Source: JAAEEP01 sp035529155
GTDB lineage: Archaea > Thermoplasmatota > Thermoplasmata > Methanomassiliicoccales > JAAEEP01
Direction of reading: 5' to 3'
Assembly (NCBI GenBank): GCA_035529155.1
Contig: DATKXF010000156.1
Span: 1 to 20,195, forward strand
Length of the DNA: 20,195 bases
Shown here: piece after piece, positions 7,726 to 14,823 of the stretch
Numbering within the stretch: position 1 is the first letter of the stretch
Layout of the letters: every line of letters starts with the position of its first letter
Program-made: the position numbers and the translations under genes
The notes under the pieces: model-generated
Seen by the model: the letters and a program-made list of their open reading frames with translations, nothing else
Told to the model about the DNA's origin: nothing
Databases searched by the model: none

Positions 7726-8432
7726 AATTCAGAAATAGCCCTCGTGACAGAGAATCCTGACTTGCTCTTGAGGAAGGAGAAGTACGAGTTGGCGTGATCG
7801 GTGTCCCTCATCTTCACGCACCTGATGCGGCGGTGGACCTCGGTGTCCCCCACCTGGGCCAGGGACATGTGTATGATGCCGTCCGACAGGAAATCGGTGT
7901 CCATATTGCCGTAGCAGGAATACGGCCCGACTGGCATCTCGGAAATGATGAATGTCGTGATCTTGAGTGAGCGCAGCCATTCGAAGAATCGGAAGATGTC
8001 CTCTCTAGGGCTCTGGAACCTTGACATGATCTGAAGGGCTCCCAGGGAGTCGATGATCAGCATCTCGTAGTTCAGGCGGCGCTTGGTCTCCGCCACAGCG
8101 AAACGGAAGGTGTCGAACCAGTCCGGGCTCTCCGAGGAGAGTCGAATCTCCCCCAGGTCCAGGACCTCTAGTCGGCCCAGGGTCTCTCCGTTGAATCCCA
8201 TGCCCTCCATCTGCCGGACCAGGGTGGTCTTGCTCTGCTCCAGGGAGATGTAGAGTCCGTTCACCCCTTCGATCTTGGCATTATTGAATAGAATGGAGTA
8301 TGCAAGGGATGACTTCATTGAGCCAGTGACACCTGCGATGAAAACTATGTGGCCATGCGGAATACCTCCACCGATGTTCTCATCGAAGCCGCTCACGTAA
8401 GTCTTGTATCTCCTCAGCGGTTCAGATTCCAT
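7722..8432 (-). CDS. KaiC/RAD55-like RecA-superfamily ATPase
   Basis: This 236-residue single-domain RAD55/KaiC-like ATPase has the opening YKTYVSGFDENIGGGIPHG, which is characteristic. The Walker A variant GVTGSMKSS (34-42) keeps the catalytic Lys40 and Ser41 but has Met in place of the last glycine. The strand LYISLEQS carries a Glu at about 65, and Walker B is MLIIDSLGAL with Asp128. Binding of nucleotide is therefore likely. The upstream GTG at 8480 would add 16 residues, but its AGGAG abuts the codon; a TTTTATCC box (minus strand, 8470-8463) about 35 nt before ATG 8432 also fits the shorter start. It follows threonine synthase on the same strand. The stop overlaps that of hel308. Role unknown; archaeal members are proposed to act in signalling or repair. 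Confidence 0.82.
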   Translation of the reverse strand: MESEPLRRYKTYVSGFDENIGGGIPHGHIVFIAGVTGSMKSSLAYSILFNNAKIEGVNGLYISLEQSKTTLVRQMEGMGFNGETLGRLEVLDLGEIRLSSESPDWFDTFRFAVAETKRRLNYEMLIIDSLGALQIMSRFQSPREDIFRFFEWLRSLKITTFIISEMPVGPYSCYGNMDTDFLSDGIIHMSLAQVGDTEVHRRIRCVKMRDTDHANSYFSFLKSKSGFSVTRAISEF

Positions 8433-8487
8433 CCAGACGCCCCGCTCTAGATTGTCAGGCTGGGATAAAATCGTTTGCACTCCTGTA

Positions 8488-9714
8488 TCAGTTGCCGCTG
8501 GAGTTGGTTAGGAATTCTATCACCGCATTAATATCGGCGGGTATCTGGGCCACCTCTCCGAAGGACGAGATGATGACGTCAGGATCCTTGAGCAGATTCC
8601 CGGTGCAGATGCAGACGACCCTCTCGTCCCTGTCGATGAGCCCCTCGCTCACCATCTTCTGCACTCCAGCCACTGAGGCGGCGCTCGCAGGCTCCACTCC
8701 CACACCCTCTGTCCTACCGAGCATCCTCTGGGCAGAGAGTATCTCCTCGTCCGAGACCTCCACCGCGCAGCCTCCGCTCTCGTAGATGGCGGCGAGAGCC
8801 TTCTTGCCCGATACGGGATTGCCGATCCGGATGGCGGTCGCAACCGTTTCCGGCTGCTCGACAGGATCGAAATCCTTCCTGCCCTCGTTGAAGGCGTTGG
8901 TGATCGGTTTCGAACCAGATGCCTGCACTCCGGTCAGCATTGGAATGCGGTCTATCCAGCCGATCGCCTCCCATTCCCAGAGGGCCTTGTAGACCGCCCA
9001 AATGTTCGCGGCATTACCGACTGGCAGGACTATGCGATCCGGCAGCTGGAAGCCAAGTTGGTCGATGATCTCGAAGGCCACCGATTTCTGACCCTCAGGA
9101 CGAAATGGATTGATGGAGTTCAGAAGGTACAGATGACCCCTGTTGCTCAGCTCCCTCACCACTCTAAGGGCTTCGTCGAAGTTACCCATTATGCTCACGA
9201 TGCGAGCACCGTAGAACATCGCCTGGGCCAGCTTACCAGCCGCCACCTTTCCCTCAGGGAGAAGGACCACGCAATCCAGACCGGCCTTGGCCGCGTATGC
9301 GGACAGTGAAGCGGAGGTATTTCCCGTCGAGGCGCATCCTACGCTCTTCGCCCCGAGCTCAACGGCCTTGCTCACCCCCACCGTCATTCCACGATCCTTG
9401 AAGGAGCCCGTTGGATTGGCGCCATCATACTTCACCCTTAGATCCTGGACTCCGATCTTGGATGCCAGCGCATCACACCTATAGAGGGGTGTCCCGCCTT
9501 CCTGAAGTGAAATCGCATTCTTCTCCTCCACAGGCAGGAATGAGGCATACCGCCAAACGCCCAGGGGCTTGTTACGGATATCGAATGGCTGAAGCTCCTT
9601 CAGCTTCTCCAGGTCCAGGTCGATGGTGAGTAGACCGCCGCAGGTAGGGCATGTGCAAAGCCACTCGTCCTCGATCTCGCGTCCGCACTCCCAACACCTC
9701 ATTTCGTAGTCCAT
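8488..9714 (-). CDS. thrC: threonine synthase
   Basis: This 408-residue PLP enzyme converts O-phosphohomoserine to threonine and phosphate. It has an N-terminal zinc ribbon (C7xxC10 and C22xxC25), then the PLP-lysine motif NPTGSFKDRG with Lys106, the phosphate-binding ASTGNTSAS, the VLPVGNAANIWA segment and GVEPASAAS near the C-terminus. This is the archaeal/Bacillus-like class of normal length. The open frame continues upstream to 10044, but I start at ATG 9714: AGGAG lies at 9729-9725, the zinc ribbon begins here, and a longer start would run through the promoter and start of the divergent Cgi121 gene. The fold is shared with other PLP beta-family enzymes, but the zinc ribbon and motifs favour ThrC. 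Confidence 0.93.
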   Translation of the reverse strand: MDYEMRCWECGREIEDEWLCTCPTCGGLLTIDLDLEKLKELQPFDIRNKPLGVWRYASFLPVEEKNAISLQEGGTPLYRCDALASKIGVQDLRVKYDGANPTGSFKDRGMTVGVSKAVELGAKSVGCASTGNTSASLSAYAAKAGLDCVVLLPEGKVAAGKLAQAMFYGARIVSIMGNFDEALRVVRELSNRGHLYLLNSINPFRPEGQKSVAFEIIDQLGFQLPDRIVLPVGNAANIWAVYKALWEWEAIGWIDRIPMLTGVQASGSKPITNAFNEGRKDFDPVEQPETVATAIRIGNPVSGKKALAAIYESGGCAVEVSDEEILSAQRMLGRTEGVGVEPASAASVAGVQKMVSEGLIDRDERVVCICTGNLLKDPDVIISSFGEVAQIPADINAVIEFLTNSSGN

Positions 9715-9891
9715 CTCATCAAATCTCCTGTGTGAGCCGCCGCTTGGACAGCAGCATCCAGTATAGACCTGTGTTCGACTGCAACGATGATGCTCCGACA
9801 TAAATGTTTCGTCATGCTGAGTCACGAAAAGGATGGGCGTGCCCCGGGCTTGCGATAATGGAATAAATATCCGTCTCGATAACGGGTACAC
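9715..9891. promoter_or_regulatory. divergent promoter region, thrC and the Cgi121 gene
   Basis: For thrC (minus), two TATA-like boxes are visible: AACATTTATG at 9808-9799, giving a leader of about 60 nt, and GGTCTATAC at 9769-9761, giving transcription start close to the AGGAG ribosome site. The sequence does not decide between them. For the plus-strand gene the box is at 9863-9870. I see no leader peptide or riboswitch-like structure. Confidence 0.45.
9863..9870 (+). promoter_or_regulatory. TATA box of the Cgi121 gene (leaderless)
   Basis: ATAAATAT is centred about 26 nt before the ATG at 9892, and no ribosome site precedes that ATG. Transcription would therefore begin at or within a few bases of the start codon, giving a leaderless mRNA. 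Confidence 0.6.
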
Positions 9892-10380
9892 ATGTCCGGC
9901 ATTGAGGTAGCGGGTGCCAGGGGACAGATTCCTGATCCTGATGAGCTGTATGGCCGACTCAATAGTATCGGGGAGGGGTCGGTTATAGCCCTGAATCCAG
10001 AGGTGGTCTGCGGAATTGACCATCTCCTGTCCGCCGCCGAGCACGCTGTGCGAGCCTTCGAACGAGGGACAAACTCGTCCTCATCCCTTGGTCTGGAGAC
10101 CGTGCTCTACGCCTCGGGCGAGAGGCAGATAGTAAAAGCGCTGGACAAGATGGGCGTTCGCCCTGGATCCCAGGCGGTGGCGCTAGTCCTTTTCGATCTC
10201 GATCCCGATAGGGTCATAGAGGATCTGGGCTTGAAGAGGGATGATGGAATCCTTGACTGCACGCGTTCTAAATTGAGGGAATATGGCATCCCCAAAGAAG
10301 AGCTGGATGCGCTTCCATCAGACATGGCGATCGACCTCGTACTGGAGAGGGTAGCGTTCGTAGAGTTAATCAAGAGATGA
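9892..10380 (+). CDS. cgi121: KEOPS complex subunit Cgi121
   Basis: This 162-residue protein matches the archaeal Cgi121 family, the KEOPS subunit that contacts Bud32 and helps deliver tRNA for N6-threonylcarbamoyl-adenosine (t6A37) formation. The strongest signature is the segment from residue 40: CGIDHLLSAAEHAVRAFERG, followed by LGLETVLYASGERQI and KALDKMGV, then VALVLFDLD. Length is normal for the family. The start ATG follows a TATA box at leaderless distance. The other KEOPS subunits (Kae1, Bud32, Pcc1) are not in the window. It is divergent from threonine synthase, whose product is a substrate for t6A synthesis; that link may be coincidental. Confidence 0.85.
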   Translation: MSGIEVAGARGQIPDPDELYGRLNSIGEGSVIALNPEVVCGIDHLLSAAEHAVRAFERGTNSSSSLGLETVLYASGERQIVKALDKMGVRPGSQAVALVLFDLDPDRVIEDLGLKRDDGILDCTRSKLREYGIPKEELDALPSDMAIDLVLERVAFVELIKR

Positions 10381-10478
10381 GGTCACCAAACATCACGAAA
10401 GGGATAATCACGTGAAAAGATTAATGTGGAAAACACTGAATAGAATGCTCCCCCACCGGATTCAGGTATCGCGCGATT

Positions 10479-10484
10479 GGAGAG
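10479..10484 (+). promoter_or_regulatory. ribosome binding site of the giant repeat protein
   Basis: GGAGAG lies 7 nt before the GTG at 10492, with normal spacing, and supports the GTG start. The 111-nt gap after cgi121 also holds a possible TATA-like AGATTAATG at 10419-10427, so the gene may have its own promoter. Confidence 0.6.
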
Positions 10485-10491
10485 TAAGTAA

Positions 10492-13400
10492 GTGACGGGT
10501 GGATACATCAAGCAGCTTGAGCTGACCAAGCAGCTCGAGAAGCAGGCCAAGAAGGCCACGGCTAACCGCGAGGCGGCGGAGAAGAAGATCGAGGAATCAG
10601 AGGAGCTCATAGCATCCGTCAAGAGGATGGGGGCGAACGCGGCCGGGGCGGAGAAGCTGCTCGTCGAGGCCAGCGAGGCATTTTCTAGGAAGGATTACAA
10701 GGGAGCGCTTAGCCTCGCCATCAAATCCATCGAGGTCTCGGGCGAGGCGAAGGCCAACGAGATCGAGAACATCATCAACACCACCAAGGAACTGCTCAGC
10801 AACATGGGAGAGCTGGCCGCCGATGCTAAGGAGCCCAAAGGCGCGCTGGAGGAGGCTGTCGGGCTGCTTGAGAAGGGTGATCTCGACGACGCCTTCGTAG
10901 AGGCGAACGCCGCGTGGGACGTGACCGAGAGATTCATCAACGTCAGGATGGCGGACGAATTCGAGAGAGCCCAGTCCCTGCTGCTCCTGGCCGAGAACGA
11001 AAACATCAAGACTGACAGCGAAAGGGAGCAGCTCTCGCAGGCGAGGAGATCACTGGAGCACGAAGACTTCGTGGGATCACTTGATCAGCTCACATCGTGC
11101 TTAGAATCGGTTACCGACAGCCTCACCAATCTCTTCCATAAGAGAAGGCTGAACCTCGAGAGGGGAATGGAGGAGGCAAAGGTCATTTCAATCGAGCTCT
11201 CCAGGACCTGCGATCAGATAGGGAAGGCAGGCGAGCAGCTCGCTCAGGCCGACATGGAGGAGGCCTTTTCTGACCTGACTATCGCGGAGGGCGAGTTCCG
11301 CAAATCGTTCTCAAGGGCTTTGTTGAAGGAATTCGACTCTCTTGAGAGCAGGTTGGAGCTCCTCTCTAGATACAATGAGGATACATCCGATGTGAGGTAC
11401 CCCATTCCCAAGGGGAGGGAACTCACCAGGGATGGCGAGCTCCGGGACGCCCTGGATATCTGTCTTGATGTCAGCACCAGGGTGAACGAAAGCGAGCTGA
11501 ACGTCCTGGCAATGCAGATATTCAACCTCAAACCCAAGCTTCAGATATCCAGGAGAATCGGCAGCGACACCAAGAAGGCGATCACACTCATCGAGAAATC
11601 CAAGGAGACCATCAGAGGGGGGGATTTCCCGGGGGCATTGGACCTGGCACATCAGGTGGATATGGTCCTTGAGAAAGAACTCGAGGGATTCCGCGAATTG
11701 GATATAGAGCTGGGCAAGACTGAGGAATTGATGACCCGAGCCGAGCGGTACGGGGTGGACCGCTCCAGAGCTGAAGACTCCATGAAAGCGGCAAGGGCTC
11801 TCGCCCTCAAGGCGAGGCTGGATGAGTCCCTGGAACAGTTGAGGGCTGCTCAGAAGGAACTGGATAAGGAGATCCAGCAGTACCTGGGAAGCGAGATAAT
11901 GAGGTCCGAATTGATGCTTGCCTCCGCCATGAGGATGGGATCCGATGTATCCAGGGAGAGCGCGATGATCGATGATGTCATGGCGCGGGTCCGCAGCGGT
12001 GACTATACCGACGTGGACGGCCCCCTCGAGACCTGCAAAATGCACATTCGGGAATTCCTAGAGGTCAACTCCAAGAAGACCATGGAGAATGCGAGAGAGC
12101 TGCTTGACAAGTATGAGGGGATGGCGAACGTCACCTCATCGCGATTGATGCTGGACGATGCCGAGTCGGCCTTTGAAGGAAAGGACTTCGACAAGGCATT
12201 CAAGATGGCCGGCAAGGCCGTGCAAGAGCTTGAAAGGCAGGAGAAAGCGGTCCTGGAAAGCCAGCTTAATGAGGCTCGAAGACTGATCGAGATAAACAAG
12301 GGGCTGGGAGCTGAGAGCGCCACCATAAATGAGAGGGTGGCGGCAGCGGAGGCCCTGAGACTTGACGGCAGGACAAAGGAGGGGATCCGGGTCACAACCG
12401 AGGTGCTACCGCTGGCCGGGTCAGTGGTCAGGGAGCACATCGGAAAGGGAATGAACTCACTATCGAGATCGATATCCGCCGCCCGAAAGAAGGGCGTGGA
12501 GATATTGAGGGTGGAGAAACTTGCCCAGCGCGTATCCACTTCCCTGGAGAAGGACCAAGTGGCGGACGCCTATGATACCCTCCAGGAGGCGGACGAGGAG
12601 CTCAGGAAGCTGCTCAACAAGCACGTGGAGATGAACGAGCATCTCGAGGACATCGAAGGTCTGATCGAGGAAGCGAAGGCCAATGGAATCGATGTGAGCA
12701 GTTCAGAGCAATTCCTGCAGCAGACCCGGGTCCTGTTCGACGCGGGTGAGTACGATAAGGCCATCGAGCTCGCCAAGAAGACCTTGGGCGAGGCGGAGTC
12801 CAAGACAGCCACAATCATGGCGCCAAGACGGATTCAGGAGGTCAGTAACCTAATCGCCACGGGAAAGAGGCTGAACCTGGACGTGGCCAGAGAGGAGATC
12901 GAGCTGGATAGGGCCCAGTCCTTGTTGGACTTAGGACAGCACATCCAGGCACTGGCATCCGCAAAAGGCATCAGGCGGGGTATGAGGGATCGAATCGTAA
13001 AGGGCTTGGAGGGGGAGATATCCAAGGCTCGCGAGATGATCACCAGGGCCCGAGAACTGGGAGCGGACGTCTCCGCTATTGGCAACATAGTCGACAGGGC
13101 AGAGAAGTTGCTGGGGGAAGAAAGGATTAACGACACGCTCAGGGCTGTGGACCTGGTAAAGAAGGAGCTGGATCAGGGGCTCATCATCGAGAGGAAGGCT
13201 TCTGAGGGGATAGCCAGGGCTTCGGCGGTCATTGCGAACGTGCGCAAAGCGGGAATCGAACCCGCTGGTGCAGTGGATATCCTTAGACAGGCAAAGGACC
13301 AGGCACAGGCCGGAAGGGGCGGAATCGCCATGGAGCTTGCCAAGAAGGCTGCGGACCAGGCGGCCGAGACCGCCCGCACCAAGCTGATGGAGAGGTTCAA

Positions 13401-14823
13401 GAACCAGGAGATAACTCAGCGGGCAATGGAGATAGAGGGCTCGGATCTGACCCAGACTAGCAGGATGAAAGCGGACTTCCGGAAGATGCTGGAGGAGTGG
13501 AAATTTACGCACGCGTTGACCCTGCTTGATAATCTGGAAGAAGAGCTCGAGCGCCTGGAGAAACAGAAGAAGCTTGCCACACGCACGCTGGATGAGACAA
13601 GGTCCAAGATAGCGAGTGCCAAGGAACGCGGCCTGATATCGGAGAAGGTGGAGGAACTGCTTGACAGCGCCACTTCATGCCTTGAGGAGGGAGCATTCTC
13701 AGCCGCCTTCTCGGAGGCCATTCGGTGCAGGGACGAGCTTAGGTCATTGGAGGATCTGTATGACCGCAGGATGAGTGATATCGGGAAGCTGAGAAAGAGC
13801 ATGGAGATGGCCTTGAACGAAGGCGTTGACATCTCTGCCGTATCTGGTTATTTGGACTTGGCCGAGCGCTCCCTCAGGGATCTGGACTTCGAGGAAGCGA
13901 GCCTCAACCTGAGCCGTGGAGACACAGCATTGAGGAAGAAGATCGGAGATGTGATGGAGTCCCGTCGGCAGGAGATACGCGCCCTGTACAGGCTGTACTG
14001 TGACCTTGGATTGAACGAAAACGATCCTCTGGAGAGCGCTGTCCAGCTGATGGAAAAGAAGCGTCTGAAGCTGGATGAATTCATAACCCTAAACGAGAAT
14101 CTGAAACTGCTGAGAGGCTCCATCGAGAACCGCATGGAATCGGCTCTGGGAGAGATCGCGGGAAGGATCCAGGTGGCCAGCAACTCCGGGGCAGATGTTT
14201 CCACCAGCGAATACTTGCTTTCCCAAGGGAGGGACCTGCTCAGATCTGGAAATCTCAACGAGGCTTTCATGATGATCAAGGAGGCTGAGGACAACATTGG
14301 TGTCGCCATTGATGAGCGGCGCGAGTTCATGGAGTTGAAGATGCGTTGCGAGAGCCTCATAGAAAATGCCCGCCGTAACGGGTTGGTGATGGAACCTGTC
14401 ATTGACCTGTTCTCAAGGGCAGAAGAGGAGAGAAAGAGCGATTACAAGGCTGCCATCGAAACCATGAAAGATGCTCTGTCGAAAGCTAAGGAAGAGGCTA
14501 TGTCATACCTTCCAGAGCTGGCCATAGACATCAACTTCCTGGACCCGGCTGTGGTAGGGCAGTGGGTGAGGGTCAGAGTGGCGATATCCAATGAGAGCAG
14601 GGCCATGGCCCGAGACGTGCGCATCGAGCTTTCCGGCGAGATAGAGGTAAGAGGGCTGGAGGGCATCAAGAAGTTGAGGGGAAATGAAAACGGTGAGATG
14701 GAGTTCGAGATAATGCCTCTGAGGAAGGGCAATATCGAGGTCAATTTCAGCCTTTCATGCCGTCCAGTACTATCTGAGGACACATTTGGTTTGGAGTCCT
14801 CATTCGAGCTGGAAGTCGTGTAA
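10492..14823 (+). CDS. giant cytoplasmic alpha-helical repeat protein with C-terminal beta domain (1443 aa)
   Basis: I do not recognise a named family. Residues about 28-1337 are almost wholly helical and charged, rich in Glu, Lys, Ala, Leu and Arg, and are built from 21 divergent units of about 62 residues. Each unit has a G-x-D-V-S-like break, an A-x-x-L-L helix, a G-[DE]-[YF]-x-x-A turn and a long second helix. The last ~100 residues (1341-1443) change to alternating beta pattern (WVRVRVAISNESRAMARDVR, then EFEIMPLRKGNIEVNFSL), resembling an Ig-like/CARDB-type fold. No signal peptide or transmembrane helix is visible, so it should be cytoplasmic. The GTG start has GGAGAG 7 nt upstream. A scaffold, cytoskeletal or SMC-like structural role is possible, but there is no ATPase head. 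It follows cgi121 and meets the ammonia-lyase gene tail to tail with no gap. Confidence 0.88.
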   Translation: MTGGYIKQLELTKQLEKQAKKATANREAAEKKIEESEELIASVKRMGANAAGAEKLLVEASEAFSRKDYKGALSLAIKSIEVSGEAKANEIENIINTTKELLSNMGELAADAKEPKGALEEAVGLLEKGDLDDAFVEANAAWDVTERFINVRMADEFERAQSLLLLAENENIKTDSEREQLSQARRSLEHEDFVGSLDQLTSCLESVTDSLTNLFHKRRLNLERGMEEAKVISIELSRTCDQIGKAGEQLAQADMEEAFSDLTIAEGEFRKSFSRALLKEFDSLESRLELLSRYNEDTSDVRYPIPKGRELTRDGELRDALDICLDVSTRVNESELNVLAMQIFNLKPKLQISRRIGSDTKKAITLIEKSKETIRGGDFPGALDLAHQVDMVLEKELEGFRELDIELGKTEELMTRAERYGVDRSRAEDSMKAARALALKARLDESLEQLRAAQKELDKEIQQYLGSEIMRSELMLASAMRMGSDVSRESAMIDDVMARVRSGDYTDVDGPLETCKMHIREFLEVNSKKTMENARELLDKYEGMANVTSSRLMLDDAESAFEGKDFDKAFKMAGKAVQELERQEKAVLESQLNEARRLIEINKGLGAESATINERVAAAEALRLDGRTKEGIRVTTEVLPLAGSVVREHIGKGMNSLSRSISAARKKGVEILRVEKLAQRVSTSLEKDQVADAYDTLQEADEELRKLLNKHVEMNEHLEDIEGLIEEAKANGIDVSSSEQFLQQTRVLFDAGEYDKAIELAKKTLGEAESKTATIMAPRRIQEVSNLIATGKRLNLDVAREEIELDRAQSLLDLGQHIQALASAKGIRRGMRDRIVKGLEGEISKAREMITRARELGADVSAIGNIVDRAEKLLGEERINDTLRAVDLVKKELDQGLIIERKASEGIARASAVIANVRKAGIEPAGAVDILRQAKDQAQAGRGGIAMELAKKAADQAAETARTKLMERFKNQEITQRAMEIEGSDLTQTSRMKADFRKMLEEWKFTHALTLLDNLEEELERLEKQKKLATRTLDETRSKIASAKERGLISEKVEELLDSATSCLEEGAFSAAFSEAIRCRDELRSLEDLYDRRMSDIGKLRKSMEMALNEGVDISAVSGYLDLAERSLRDLDFEEASLNLSRGDTALRKKIGDVMESRRQEIRALYRLYCDLGLNENDPLESAVQLMEKKRLKLDEFITLNENLKLLRGSIENRMESALGEIAGRIQVASNSGADVSTSEYLLSQGRDLLRSGNLNEAFMMIKEAEDNIGVAIDERREFMELKMRCESLIENARRNGLVMEPVIDLFSRAEEERKSDYKAAIETMKDALSKAKEEAMSYLPELAIDINFLDPAVVGQWVRVRVAISNESRAMARDVRIELSGEIEVRGLEGIKKLRGNENGEMEFEIMPLRKGNIEVNFSLSCRPVLSEDTFGLESSFELEVV
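10573..14502 (+). repeat. 21 tandem protein-level repeats of about 62 residues
   Basis: Anchoring on the aromatic or hydrophobic position of the [GK][DE][YFL]xxA turn gives residues 69, 131, 193, 255, 317, 379, 443, 505, 566, 628, 690, 754, 817, 879, 943, 1005, 1069, 1133, 1194, 1255 and 1318. Spacings are 61-64, averaging 62.5 residues (about 187 bp). The break motif before the turn is clearest in the second half: GIDVSSSEQFL, GADVSAIGNIV, GVDISAVSGYL, GADVSTSEYLL. The units are diverged in DNA, so this is an old expansion, not a recent tandem duplication. Confidence 0.8.

Noticed and set aside
9715..10044. 110-residue N-terminal extension of threonine synthase
   Set aside because: It would cross the Cgi121 promoter and start codon, has no family match, and a ribosome site and the zinc ribbon mark the start at 9714.
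11311..12045. 244-codon open frame on the minus strand within the giant repeat gene
   Set aside because: It is a mirror frame of codon-biased helical repeats and has no domain or ribosome site. The plus-strand repeats are regular through this region.
10573..14502. Tandem DNA repeat or assembly artefact in the giant gene
   Set aside because: Units match only as diverged protein patterns; I see no near-identical DNA copies.
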